A stretch of 64,000 nucleotides of DNA, from NCBI GenBank assembly GCA_903789665.1, contig CAIFEX010000002.1, positions 124,001-188,000 of the forward strand, given 5' to 3'. Origin of the DNA: an uncultured Clostridium sp. (lineage in GTDB: Bacteria > Bacillota > Clostridia > Clostridiales > Clostridiaceae). Shown in pieces: positions 16,101 through 25,622 of this stretch. The position numbers and the translations under genes were made by a program. Positions within the stretch are counted from its first letter, which is position 1. The number at the start of each line of letters is the position of its first letter. The notes under the pieces were generated by a model. It ran no database searches. It worked only from the letters and a program-made list of their open reading frames with translations, and had not been told where the DNA came from.

Positions 16101-18595
16101 TTATTGTGTATGTGGTAAATTTAAATAGAGTTGGAAAAGATGATGTCATGCTGGCGGGTGGAAAGGCTGCTAATTTGGGTGAGATGATTCAGGCGGGTTT
16201 TCCGGTACCGTCAGGTTTTTGTATAACCAGTGAAAGCTATGATCAGTTTATAAGGAAAAATAAATTTCAGAGTGTTATAGAAAAATATCTGAAAAAAATT
16301 TATCTTGATGGGAGCAGAAGCAGAGAATTATCACAGGAATTGATGGACTTGTTGTCCAGGGGAAGATTCCCGGAGGAAATGAAAGAAGATATTGTGAAGG
16401 AATATGAAAAGCTTGGAGAAAAGGTTCCCGCGGCAGTTCGCTCCTCAGCTACAGCTGAGGATCTGCCTGAAGCAAGTTTTGCAGGTCAGCAGGAAACTTA
16501 TCTGAATGTCAGGGGCAAAGAAAACATACTTGATGCTGTGAAAAAATGTTTTTCATCCCTTTGGTCTGAGAGGGCAATAGAGTACAGAAAGAAAACAGGA
16601 TATGACAGGAGAAAAATATCTCTGGCTGTTGTAGTGCAGGAGATGATAGAGGGAGATGTATCCGGAGTACTCTTTACTGTAAATCCAACTAATGAAAATA
16701 CTCATGAAATGATGATAAATTCATCCTATGGACTTGGGGAAGCTGTTGTATCCGGAAAGGTCACGCCTGATATTTTTACCTGGGACAGAAAAGAAGGCAA
16801 AATCACAGACGAGATTTTAGGAAGCAAGAAAATGAGCATCCTGTACCGGAAAAACGGAGGTACAATTCAGGTGGAAAATGAAGAAAAAAATAGGAATAAA
16901 TTTTCCTTGAGCCCCAGGGAAATTGAAGAGCTTGTGAAAACGGCAGCAAATATCGAAGGGCATTATGGTCATCCGCAGGATATAGAATGGGCGGTTAAGA
17001 ATAATAAAATTTATATTCTTCAGTCTAGGGAAATCACTACACTCGGCAGGAATACAGAAGAGCAGATGAAAACTGTAAAGCTCTCTAAAACTCAGTCTGA
17101 AATTATGAACAATCTTATCGAACACTGCCCTACTCCAATTTATCCATTGGAGTTTGAACCTTTTAACCATATAACAAAAGTTAAATTGGAGCTGCTTTCT
17201 CAATTTGGCATTCTCATGAAAAGTCAGCTTGGTATGAGGGATGAAGGTACGGTATTTATAGAAAAATCAAGTATACATATTTCTCCTAAGATACTTAAGC
17301 TTCCCTTTAAGATAAAACATTTTCTGGACTATTCAAATAATTTGAAGCATACCAAAGATATTTTCAGCAGTGTGAATTACAGGCTTTCAAAAATAGAGAA
17401 AGATAAGATTCAAAACAATCTTCAGGAACCTTCCCTTGGAGAGCTGCTGGATTGCCTGGGGGAGATAATGAAAATTTCAGATGAAATTGTCTATGTGCGT
17501 TTCAGATATAATATATTCCCGGGTTTTTTAATAAGCAAGTTCATCCACTCAAAACTTCAGAAAATAAAAAAGGGCATGACGGAATACGACCTTTTAAGCA
17601 ATTTAAGTTATAGAACCTGGAACATGAATAAGGCGGTAGAAAAGCTTGCTCAAATAGTAAATGAGAATGATAATTTAAAAAATGAGATTGTACAGCTGAA
17701 GTTTAAAGATAAAAGTGAGCTTGAAATGAAGCTGGAGAATATAGCATGCTCTTATAGAAAATTCGGGGACTTTTACAGGAACATACTGCAGGAATTCGGC
17801 TGGAAATCCATAAACAGCTACCAGGCGTTCAGCACGGTTTCCTGGAATGAGGACAAAGGCAGTCTCATTACCCTGCTCAAGGTGGCCATGAAGAGTAAAG
17901 CTGGAGAATATGATACAAATAAATATGATGACATATACAGCAGAATATGTGATATTTTTTCAAAGAGGACAGCTGATAAGCTGCTTGCAAAAGTAGCGCA
18001 GATCAGATCTTATCATGTAAACAGGGAAGAAAGTTTGTACATGCTTGAAGAATGTTATGGCCTTTCAAGAAAAATTCTTGGGGAAATTGCAGTTAAATGT
18101 CCTGAAGTATTCAAATATAGGAAGGATATATTGTATTTGACTTTAGATGAAGTATACAGACTTGACGAAGAGCAGGACAGAAAATTTTTTGTAAATAAAA
18201 TTAAAATGAGAAAGAAAAGCCGTGGAAAAAATAAAATACTGTGGGAAAGTCTCCAGTTGGGCAGCCAAAATAATGGAGAAAATGTATTAAAAGGAGTCTG
18301 CGGTAACAGGGGAAAGGCTTCAGGGCAGGTTTGTATTGTAAAAGATATGGGTGAATTTTCAAAACTTAAAAGTGGGGATATACTGGTTTGCAGATATACG
18401 GATCCTTACTGGACTCCATTGTTTTCCGTTGCAAAGGCAGTAATTTCCGATACTGGAGGACCTCTTTCCCATAGTGCCATTGTAGCTAGGGAGTACAATA
18501 TTCCTGCGGTGCTTGGCTGCGGTAATGCCACAAGTGTGCTCAAAGATGGAGACAAGGTAGTAGTGGACGGAGACAAGGGTACTGTGGAATTTTAG
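16097..18595 (+). CDS. PEP-synthase-like / rifampin-phosphotransferase-like enzyme
   Basis: 832 residues. The N-terminal 315 residues are a PPDK/PEP-synthase ATP-grasp domain: GGKAANLGEMIQAGFPVPSGF, AAVRSSATAEDLPEASFAGQQ, GDVSGVLFTVNP and HPQDIEWA. A long middle region (about 330-700) has no PEP-synthase match. The C-terminal 90 residues are the swivelling phosphohistidine domain with GGPLSHSAIVARE, His792. The PEP/pyruvate TIM barrel that ends true PEP synthase is absent, so the order ATP-grasp, middle domain, His domain is that of rifampin phosphotransferase (RPH). The middle domain would bind the acceptor. Start GTG 16097 overlaps the small membrane gene; GTG 16106 is an alternative. Antibiotic inactivation is an inference from architecture and TetR control. 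Confidence 0.8.
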   Translation: MIIVYVVNLNRVGKDDVMLAGGKAANLGEMIQAGFPVPSGFCITSESYDQFIRKNKFQSVIEKYLKKIYLDGSRSRELSQELMDLLSRGRFPEEMKEDIVKEYEKLGEKVPAAVRSSATAEDLPEASFAGQQETYLNVRGKENILDAVKKCFSSLWSERAIEYRKKTGYDRRKISLAVVVQEMIEGDVSGVLFTVNPTNENTHEMMINSSYGLGEAVVSGKVTPDIFTWDRKEGKITDEILGSKKMSILYRKNGGTIQVENEEKNRNKFSLSPREIEELVKTAANIEGHYGHPQDIEWAVKNNKIYILQSREITTLGRNTEEQMKTVKLSKTQSEIMNNLIEHCPTPIYPLEFEPFNHITKVKLELLSQFGILMKSQLGMRDEGTVFIEKSSIHISPKILKLPFKIKHFLDYSNNLKHTKDIFSSVNYRLSKIEKDKIQNNLQEPSLGELLDCLGEIMKISDEIVYVRFRYNIFPGFLISKFIHSKLQKIKKGMTEYDLLSNLSYRTWNMNKAVEKLAQIVNENDNLKNEIVQLKFKDKSELEMKLENIACSYRKFGDFYRNILQEFGWKSINSYQAFSTVSWNEDKGSLITLLKVAMKSKAGEYDTNKYDDIYSRICDIFSKRTADKLLAKVAQIRSYHVNREESLYMLEECYGLSRKILGEIAVKCPEVFKYRKDILYLTLDEVYRLDEEQDRKFFVNKIKMRKKSRGKNKILWESLQLGSQNNGENVLKGVCGNRGKASGQVCIVKDMGEFSKLKSGDILVCRYTDPYWTPLFSVAKAVISDTGGPLSHSAIVAREYNIPAVLGCGNATSVLKDGDKVVVDGDKGTVEF

Positions 18596-18674
18596 GGTTG
18601 CCTATTTAAAACTCTGAATATTTATTGCATTTTCTTTCAAAAGGTTGTATTTTAAAAAGAGAGGAATAATTATT

Positions 18675-19434
18675 ATGACTACAGTTTATATGAAACCAAA
18701 TTACATTTTAATAAATGTGGGATACAGACAACCTTCTGTTCAACCATCATCTTGCCAAACATATTATATTGTCCCTTGATGGAGATTTAATATGTACTAT
18801 AAATTCTAACGGAGATTTGTGCTGTAAAGGTATAATTATTGATTCAAGTGTACTGCATACGGTTCAGTCCAGGAATAACAAACTGCTTGTATTTCTTATA
18901 GATGAGGCGAGCAGTCTAGCTCAAGACATGAAAAAAAACCTATTATGTGGAGCATCTTATTCTATTATACCCCCGGAAATGGTTTGTAAAATGAGAAGAA
19001 CTTATAAGAAATCTGTTGATTTGCAGGAAACCACAAGAAAGCAATATGATTACTTTTGCCACCGGACATTTTCACTGCTTAATTTGAATTTTGAAGAACA
19101 AATTGCTAAAGATGATAGAATTCAATGGGCGCTGAATCATGTTTCTAATGCAAGCAGTATTGACACTGAAACAATCTCTGCAATTTGCAGGAGTGTTCAT
19201 CTTTCCCAAAGTAGATTTTCTCATCTTTTCAAAGAGCAGGTGGGTGTGCCCTTGAGCAGCTATCTGGCTTTGCTTAAATTGAGAAAGGCATATCAACTTT
19301 TATTGAAGAATTTTAATATTACTTTTGCCGCTATAACTGCTGGATTTAACAGCCCATCTCACTTTTCTTCCACCAGTAGAAAATTTCTCGGAATAACTGC
19401 CAGTGAGATTAAAGGGCAGTGTAAAATATTTTAA
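18675..19434 (+). pseudogene. AraC family regulator, apparently frameshifted near the N-terminus
   Basis: The long frame starts at ATG 18715 (239 codons) but has no ribosome site, and two stops (TAA TAA) precede it. A good site (GAGAGGAAT) precedes ATG 18675 in another frame, which reads MTTVYMKPNYILINV and then runs to a stop 19 codons later. Joining the two near GTGGG (18717-18721), where one extra G would explain the shift, gives a continuous N-terminus. The downstream protein ends in a normal AraC DNA-binding domain: ICRSVHLSQSRFSHLFKEQVGVPLSSYLALLKLRKAYQLL and AAITAGFNSPSHFSSTSRKFLG. It may be a mutation, a sequencing error, or a truncated but active protein. The likely target is the alpha/beta hydrolase gene just downstream. 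Confidence 0.6.
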
Positions 19435-19560
19435 ACGGTTATAAGAATCAGCATGTATTTGAAAGTCAGCTTATTATTTCTTTATTATAATAAAGGCATG
19501 GGCATCAGAGATAAAATATTACTGTTTCCATGTTCTTATTTATTTTTTGGAGATGATAAA

Positions 19561-20739
19561 ATGAAAGCAAAAAAAATTTCCTTTAAGAAAGGACTATATC
19601 AGTTGAATTCAGAACCTAATTTTAACTTTCAGTTAAATAGAGTGATAATGTGGAATGGCGGGCGTTTAGAAGATATTGAGAAGATTGCTTCTAAGATTGT
19701 GAGCAGCAAAAGCTGGAAAGAAGAACTTATAAAACTGGCGTATGAAGCTGAAACAGAGGGGAGAATTGAAAATTCAATCGCCTATTACAGAATGAGTGAA
19801 TTCTTTATGTATGATGGTGATCCTGATAAAGCAGCAGCATATTCAAAGGCTGCAAACATGTTTTATAAATTTTATTCAGATTACTTTTCGGATGGAGAGG
19901 TAAAGGTCTTTCAAGTTCCCTATGAAGATGTATATTTGCCAGTCATGTATGCAAAAGCTCAGGGGGTAAAAAAGGATACCATCTTGCTTCATGGAGGCAA
20001 TGATTCATACTTTGAGGAATTCTTTTTTCCCATGCTGTACCTTTCACAGCGGGGTTTTGATGTATATCTTTTTGAAGGACCCGGCCAAGGTGGCGTATTG
20101 AGGCTGCAGGGCAAACATTTTACCTATAAATGGGAGCTGCCGGTAAAGGCAGTTTTGGACTATTTAAATATTGACGAAGTAACAATTATAGGTGCTTCAC
20201 TTGGTGGATATCTTGCACCTCGGTCGGCTGCTTTTGAAAAAAGAATTAAAAGAGTTGTGGCATGGTCCGTTTTCCCTGATTTTTCAGACGTAGTAATGGG
20301 GGCAATTCCTCCTAGAGCTCAAAAGCTGATTCGATTTTTGTTTAAGTTAAGAGCCGGCAAGATCATAAATTTTATAATTGACAAAAAATTAAAACATGGT
20401 AATGAGATGATCAACTGGGGACTCAAACATGGGATGTATGCATATGAGGCCAATACTCCCTATGAATATCTGCAAAAAATAAGTAAATATAAAATGGCGC
20501 CAGTAGCGGATAAGATAAATCAAGATGTTTTAATTATTGGAGCATCCCGGGATCATTTTGTAGATTATCGAAAAGTTGGTCAGGAAATAAATATTCTTAT
20601 CAATGTTCACTCCCTGACCTTTCGATTGATGACAGAAGCAGAGCAGGCAAGCAATCACTGTAATTGTGGAAACTGCAAATTAGTAATGGATACAATTGTT
20701 GATTGGATAATGGTGATGAAAAAAGAAAATAGCATTTAA
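19561..20739 (+). CDS. Alpha/beta hydrolase
   Basis: 392 residues from ATG 19561, chosen for TTGGAGATG upstream; the long in-frame extension to 19453 is poor in coding character. An N-terminal helical region (about 1-125) precedes the hydrolase core. The core has oxyanion region ILLHGGNDSY, nucleophile elbow GASLGGYLAPR, acid VLIIGASRDHFVD, and a late His in EQASNHCNCGN. This layout (helical cap before the core) resembles FrsA and 2,6-dihydropseudooxynicotine-hydrolase-type enzymes. Substrate unknown. It follows the AraC gene by 127 bases and is probably controlled by it. Confidence 0.8.
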   Translation: MKAKKISFKKGLYQLNSEPNFNFQLNRVIMWNGGRLEDIEKIASKIVSSKSWKEELIKLAYEAETEGRIENSIAYYRMSEFFMYDGDPDKAAAYSKAANMFYKFYSDYFSDGEVKVFQVPYEDVYLPVMYAKAQGVKKDTILLHGGNDSYFEEFFFPMLYLSQRGFDVYLFEGPGQGGVLRLQGKHFTYKWELPVKAVLDYLNIDEVTIIGASLGGYLAPRSAAFEKRIKRVVAWSVFPDFSDVVMGAIPPRAQKLIRFLFKLRAGKIINFIIDKKLKHGNEMINWGLKHGMYAYEANTPYEYLQKISKYKMAPVADKINQDVLIIGASRDHFVDYRKVGQEINILINVHSLTFRLMTEAEQASNHCNCGNCKLVMDTIVDWIMVMKKENSI

Positions 20740-20827
20740 CATATCTTGACTGAATGTCAATTATACAATAAAATATGAAAATGGGTGGTGTTTATTAAAA
20801 ACTGTACCAATATTATTTATATACATA

Positions 20828-20868
20828 AAGCCAATGCTTAGTAAAATCAAGCATTGGCTTAAAATTTT
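20828..20868 (+). terminator. Terminator-like hairpin in a 320-base gap
   Basis: AAGCCAATGCTT (20828-20839) pairs perfectly with AAGCATTGGCTT (20849-20860), followed by AAAATTTTC. The rest of 20740-21060 shows no gene or strong promoter. Confidence 0.65.
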
Positions 20869-21060
20869 CAATTCCGGAAATTCAACTGCTGGTTGAATTT
20901 CTTCAATATGCTAAACCAGAAATCCATAGGTAAATTTAAGAAGCTGAGCTATAATGTGTTTGTAGGGCTCTATAATGTCAAACTTAAATTTCTACTAATT
21001 GTAAATTGCGAATTAAGTGAATATGGCAGCATTTGAATAAAAATATTGGAGGAGTGGATT

Positions 21061-22164
21061 GTGGACAGGTTACAGATAGGTGAAATAATATCAAAGCTTA
21101 GAAAAGAAAGACAGATTACTCAGGAACAACTTGGAAAATATATAGGTGTTTCTACAGCGGCTGTGTCAAAATGGGAGATGGGCAATTCTTATCCTGATAT
21201 TGAACTCCTTCCGGAACTTGCTTCTTTTTTTGGGGTTTCCATAGATAGGCTTTTAAATTACAGAATACAGCTTTCCGGAGAAGAAGTAATGGATATATTT
21301 AAAAAATGTGAAGCACTTCTAACTGGAGAGGATATGGAAAAAGGCGTTGAGCTTGGCAAAAAATATATAGAAAAGTATAGTTCAAGTTATTTCCTGAAAT
21401 TCAGGATAGGATTTTTATACGATATGTATTCCTGGAGAAGTAAAAATAAGGCAGAGGCAGATAAAGTGGAGGATTATGCTAAGAAACTGTTTGAAGATAT
21501 AGAGAAAAACTGCAGTGATAAAAATATAATTGAACAGGCACTTTATGTACTGAGCAGCATATATTCATCAAGAGGTCAAGATGAAAGGGCAGTGGAGGTA
21601 CTCAAAAAAATAAATAAAAGTGAATACCAGGTTGACTTCATGCTGGCAAATATATATTTGAAAAAGAAAGATACTTTAAATAAAGGGCGCAAAATCCTTC
21701 AGGGACAGCTCTGGAAGGATATTTTTTATATGAGTTTTATCTTGATGTGTCTTGCAAAATCCTATTGTGAAGACAAGAATAATCTAGAACTGGCAGAAAG
21801 ATATCTTAATACGGCAATTGATATTAAAAGGGTATTTTCACCTGAAGCCGAGGCTGTACTTGGACTTCATATAGAATATATGGATTTTGCAAATATGTAT
21901 TCAAAAATGGGAGAAAATGAAAAGGCTCTCGGCATGCTTGAAAAATGGGTGGAGTATATTGAAATGAACAATCTGAACGAAAAAAAGAGAATTTCTTCTG
22001 TATGGTGTTTTGATGAGCTTTCGGGAAATAGATCAGGTTTTACACTGGATATGTATGAAAATATGAGCAAGCTGCTTGAGGATGATATATTTGATCCTGT
22101 AAGGGAAGACGACAGATTTAGACAGATTTCAGATAAAGTGAATAAGATAAAAAAACATAAGTGA
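21061..22164 (+). CDS. XRE-type HTH regulator with TPR-like C-terminal region
   Basis: 367 residues from GTG 21061; GGAGGAG (21048-21054) lies 6 bases upstream, and the in-frame TTG at 21046 falls in that site. Residues 5-60 form an XRE/Cro helix-turn-helix (IISKLRKERQITQEQLGKYIGVSTAAVSKWEMGNSYPDIELLPELA). The remainder is helical and repetitive with TPR-like elements (YVLSSIYSSRGQDERAVEVLKKI; ANMYSKMGENEKALGMLEKWV), as in peptide-responsive RRNPP-like or stress regulators. The signal is unknown. The MBL gene follows 23 bases later in the same direction. Confidence 0.85.
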   Translation: MDRLQIGEIISKLRKERQITQEQLGKYIGVSTAAVSKWEMGNSYPDIELLPELASFFGVSIDRLLNYRIQLSGEEVMDIFKKCEALLTGEDMEKGVELGKKYIEKYSSSYFLKFRIGFLYDMYSWRSKNKAEADKVEDYAKKLFEDIEKNCSDKNIIEQALYVLSSIYSSRGQDERAVEVLKKINKSEYQVDFMLANIYLKKKDTLNKGRKILQGQLWKDIFYMSFILMCLAKSYCEDKNNLELAERYLNTAIDIKRVFSPEAEAVLGLHIEYMDFANMYSKMGENEKALGMLEKWVEYIEMNNLNEKKRISSVWCFDELSGNRSGFTLDMYENMSKLLEDDIFDPVREDDRFRQISDKVNKIKKHK

Positions 22165-22187
22165 TTTTAAGAAGGGAAGATGCAGAA

Positions 22188-22994
22188 ATGAAATTAAAAG
22201 TTTTAGTGGATAATAATACATATATTGACCAATATTATTATGGTGAACCTGCTGTTTCATATTATATTGAAGACGAGGATACTATATTGTTATTTGATGT
22301 AGGTTATTCTGATATATTTCTCAGAAATTCCGCTTCATTAGGTGTAGATTTAAAAAAAGTAAGTGCTATTATTATTTCACATGGCCATAATGATCACACT
22401 GGAGGGTTAAAATATTATTTTGAGCAGCAGTATAAAAACAATATAAACATTATTGCACATCCGGATGCCTTTAGAGAAAAATTTGAAGGAAATTTAAAAA
22501 TCTGTTCTCCCATTTTACAGGGGGAACTAGAGAAAAAGTGCAATTTAATACTTTCAAAAGAACCTAAAAAAATCAGTAAACACATAACTTTTTTAGGGGA
22601 AATACCGCAGACAAATGATTTTGAAAGAAGAAGACCTATTGGAAAACAAAATGTTGATGGAGTTTTGGTTGAGGATTATCTGATGGATGATACAGCACTT
22701 GCATATAAAAGTAAAAATGGTATTTATATTATTACCGGATGTTCTCATAGTGGAATATGCAATATAATAGAATATGCAAAGAAAGTATGTAAGGATAATA
22801 GAGTATTGGGAGTTATAGGTGGGTTTCACTTATTTGAAATAGATGAGCAGGTTAATAAGACAGTTAATTATTTAAGACAAAATAATATAAAAGAGTTATA
22901 CCCCTGTCATTGTACATCTTTTACTGTTAAAGCGGAGATAAATAAATTTTTACCTGTGAGAGAAGTTGGGGTAGGATTAGAAATAAATTGGTGA
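22188..22994 (+). CDS. MBL-fold metallo-hydrolase
   Basis: 268 residues from ATG 22188 (AAGGGAAG upstream). Metal ligands are in SHGHNDHTGG (HxHxDH), GCSHSGICNII and GGFHLF, with a final PCHCTSF. This is the metallo-beta-lactamase subgroup often annotated as dihydropterin-ribofuranosylaminobenzene-phosphate-synthase-like. It is expected to be cytoplasmic with two metal ions; the substrate is unknown. It forms an apparent operon with the preceding XRE-TPR regulator and ends in a terminator. Confidence 0.85.
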   Translation: MKLKVLVDNNTYIDQYYYGEPAVSYYIEDEDTILLFDVGYSDIFLRNSASLGVDLKKVSAIIISHGHNDHTGGLKYYFEQQYKNNINIIAHPDAFREKFEGNLKICSPILQGELEKKCNLILSKEPKKISKHITFLGEIPQTNDFERRRPIGKQNVDGVLVEDYLMDDTALAYKSKNGIYIITGCSHSGICNIIEYAKKVCKDNRVLGVIGGFHLFEIDEQVNKTVNYLRQNNIKELYPCHCTSFTVKAEINKFLPVREVGVGLEINW

Positions 22995-23066
22995 ATTAAT
23001 TATTTTAGAGAGAAGTAAAAATAATTTAAGACATTTTGTAGATCAATCTTAATGTGATTATAATAT

Positions 23067-23104
23067 AATTGTATCGGCTTAGACTGGTACAATTATTTTA
23101 TTTT
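23067..23104 (+). terminator. Terminator after the MBL gene
   Basis: AATTGTATC (23067-23075) pairs with GGTACAATT (23086-23094) with one wobble, then ATTTTATTTTG. Confidence 0.65.
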
Positions 23105-23121
23105 GATGGGAGATAGCACAG

Positions 23122-24522
23122 GTGATTACAGGTGAATTGAAAAATAAAGTAGATAAAATATGGGATATATTTTGGTCTGGTGGCATTACAAACCCTTTAG
23201 AGGCAATAGATCAGTTTACATATCTTCTGTTTATAAAGAGCCTGGACAATGTGAAATTCAAGCAAATATTTCCCAAGGATAAGCAGTACTTGAGGTGGGA
23301 TATATTTAAAAATAGAAGAGCGGAAGAAATGTACAGGATAGTATCTGAAGAGGTTTTCCCTTTTATAAGAGGCATTCAGGAAAATAGAAATTCTGCATAT
23401 TCGAAATGTATGTCCGATGCTGTTTTTAAAATACCCTCGCCTCTTATGCTGGTTAAAATAGTTGCTGCCATAGACAAGCTTGATTTAAAAGATGGGGATT
23501 CGGAGGGGGATCTCTATGAATATCTGCTTTCTAAAATTGCTGTTTCAGGTACTAACGGCCAGTTCAGGACTCCAAGGCACATAATAAGCCTGATGGTAAA
23601 ATTAATAAAGCCTGTACCAAAAGACGTTATAGTTGACCCCGCCATGGGGACTGCAGGTTTTTTGGTGGGAGCAGAAGAATATTTGAGGGAAAATTATGGC
23701 GGTTCATTTAAAGATGATTTCAATAACAATATGTTCAATGGATTTGAAATGGATAGGACTATGCTTAGAATTGCTTCCATGAACATGATGCTTCATGGAG
23801 TTGAAAATCCCAATATTGAATACAGAAACTCCCTTTCTAAGGAAAATAAATACAGAGAAAAGTACACTGCTATTATTACAAATCCTCCTTTTAAGGGAAG
23901 TCTCGATTATGAAGCAGTTTCTCCGGAACTCCTAAAGGTCACAAAGACTAAAAAGACAGAACTTTTATTTCTGGCACTTTTTTTGAAAATATTAAAGACA
24001 GGTGGAAGATGTGCCTCTGTTGTTCCAAAGGGAGTGTTATTTGGCTCTACTAAAGGACATAGAGACATGAAAATGGAAATAATAGACAACAATAAGCTTG
24101 AAGCTGTTATAAGTATGCCAAGCGGAATTTTCAAACCCTATGCAGGGATATCCACTTCAATCATCATATTTACAAAGACAGGAGTCGGTAAAACTGACAA
24201 GGTATGGTTCTATGACATGAAATCCGACGGCTTTTCACTTGACGATAAAAGAGTTCCTTTAGCGGACAATGATATACCTGATATAATAGCTAGGTTCAAT
24301 AATTTAAAAAACGAAATAGGGAGAAAGAGAACTGATCAGAGCTTTTTTGTACCTGTAGAGGAAATAAGAAAGAATGACTATGATCTTTCTATAAACAGGT
24401 ATAGGGAAGTGGAGTATAGGGAAATTCATTACGATGAGCCCAAAGTTATCCTGGGTAAAATAAAGAAGCTTGAAAAAGAGATAGCAGACGGCATAGATGA
24501 ATTGGGCAAGATGATTGATTAG
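23122..24522 (+). CDS. Type I restriction-modification-like N6-adenine methylase (HsdM), orphan
   Basis: 466 residues, GTG start at 23122. The N-terminal HsdM helical domain (about 1-130: KVDKIWDIFWSGGITNPLEAIDQFTYLLFIKSLD) precedes the N6-MTase domain. That domain has SAM motif I DPAMGTAGFLVGAEEYL and catalytic motif IV NPPF. Later PKGVLFGSTKGH and GIFKPYAGISTSIIIF are typical of HsdM. It would transfer a methyl group to adenine N6, but HsdM normally needs an HsdS subunit for target recognition. No hsdS or hsdR is within many kilobases; the next gene is unrelated. It may work with a distant HsdS or be a remnant. Confidence 0.85.
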   Translation: MITGELKNKVDKIWDIFWSGGITNPLEAIDQFTYLLFIKSLDNVKFKQIFPKDKQYLRWDIFKNRRAEEMYRIVSEEVFPFIRGIQENRNSAYSKCMSDAVFKIPSPLMLVKIVAAIDKLDLKDGDSEGDLYEYLLSKIAVSGTNGQFRTPRHIISLMVKLIKPVPKDVIVDPAMGTAGFLVGAEEYLRENYGGSFKDDFNNNMFNGFEMDRTMLRIASMNMMLHGVENPNIEYRNSLSKENKYREKYTAIITNPPFKGSLDYEAVSPELLKVTKTKKTELLFLALFLKILKTGGRCASVVPKGVLFGSTKGHRDMKMEIIDNNKLEAVISMPSGIFKPYAGISTSIIIFTKTGVGKTDKVWFYDMKSDGFSLDDKRVPLADNDIPDIIARFNNLKNEIGRKRTDQSFFVPVEEIRKNDYDLSINRYREVEYREIHYDEPKVILGKIKKLEKEIADGIDELGKMID

Positions 24523-24630
24523 CTTGCAAGAGCTTGATTATATGGTAATATATATTTAGTAATGGATCTTTGTCTATGAGAAGTTTTGCTATATGATAAT
24601 CTTAAATTGTGGTGATATGGGGGGATAATA

Positions 24631-25464
24631 GTGGATAGGCAGGATTTGATAAAAGCGGCAGAGGATTTTGTCGAGAACTCAAAGTATAATTATATAGATG
24701 AGAAAGAAGCTATTTCAGAAGATGTCATAGGGATGAAAATTTTTGAGAAACCAATTTTTGCATTTGGATCTGCCAGTGACGAGTATTTTTTATTGCTAAA
24801 GAAACCGTCTGCAGTTGGAAAGCATTTTATGGCACCGAAGGAATGGCTTCCAAATTCTAGGACTGTTATATCCTTTTTTCTGCCTTTTAGTGAAATAGTA
24901 AGGAAGGGGAACAGAAATGATATGTTGTGGCCTTCTAAGGAATGGCTTCATGGGCGTATTGAAGGCCAAAATTTCTTAAATAAGCTTTGTAGTCATTTGA
25001 AATCAAAATTAATAGAAGAAGGATATGATAGTGTAGTACCTTCCTTGGATGAAAGATTTTGGTCAGTGAAATTTGAAGGTGGTCAACTACATCCTGAATT
25101 GTCCTTTACAAGCAACTGGTCTGAGAGACATGTAGGTTTTGTATGCGGTCTCGGATCGTTTGGACTTTCAAGAGGGCTTATAACTCAAAAGGGTATGTCC
25201 GGGAGAATTGGAAGCATTGTTACAGAATTATATTTATCTCCTGATGAGAGAAAATACAAGAATGTGTATGAATACTGCATAATGTGTGGAAAATGTGCTA
25301 AAAATTGCCCTTCACGAGCCATATCCATAGAAAGAGGGAAAGATCATATTGCCTGTGCCAGATTTTTAGATAAAACATCTGAAAAATATAAACCTAGGTA
25401 TGGGTGTGGAAAATGCCAGGTTGAAGTACCCTGTGAATTTAAAATACCTAAGAAAAGTTGCTAG
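24631..25464 (+). CDS. Ferredoxin-domain protein related to epoxyqueuosine reductase (QueG-like)
   Basis: 277 residues, GTG start 24631 after GGGGGGATA. The middle part (PNSRTVISFFLPFSE; WSERHVGFVCGLGSFGLSRGLITQKGMSGRIGSIVTELYL) resembles the QueG/corrinoid-reductase-type fold. The C-terminus has two cysteine clusters, CIMCGKCAKNCPSRAIS and YGCGKCQVEVPCEFKIP, consistent with two [4Fe-4S] clusters. QueG reduces epoxyqueuosine in tRNA, but this protein is about 100 residues shorter and the match is only to the family. It may be a reductase of another substrate. Single gene. Confidence 0.75.
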   Translation: MDRQDLIKAAEDFVENSKYNYIDEKEAISEDVIGMKIFEKPIFAFGSASDEYFLLLKKPSAVGKHFMAPKEWLPNSRTVISFFLPFSEIVRKGNRNDMLWPSKEWLHGRIEGQNFLNKLCSHLKSKLIEEGYDSVVPSLDERFWSVKFEGGQLHPELSFTSNWSERHVGFVCGLGSFGLSRGLITQKGMSGRIGSIVTELYLSPDERKYKNVYEYCIMCGKCAKNCPSRAISIERGKDHIACARFLDKTSEKYKPRYGCGKCQVEVPCEFKIPKKSC

Positions 25465-25622
25465 GTTAAGTGATTCTTAAGTTCAGATGCAGTTTTCTAA
25501 TGGGAAATGCTCTTTTATATGAATCTTGTTCAAAATTTTGAAAAAAATATATAGAATAAACCTTCATCATTTTACCTAAAATATATGTGTGTTGAAATAT
25601 TATGAAGGGAAGTTTTATAGTT

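Noticed and set aside
16097..18595. Classical phosphoenolpyruvate synthase
   Set aside because: The C-terminal PEP/pyruvate-binding barrel is missing; the phosphohistidine domain ends the protein.
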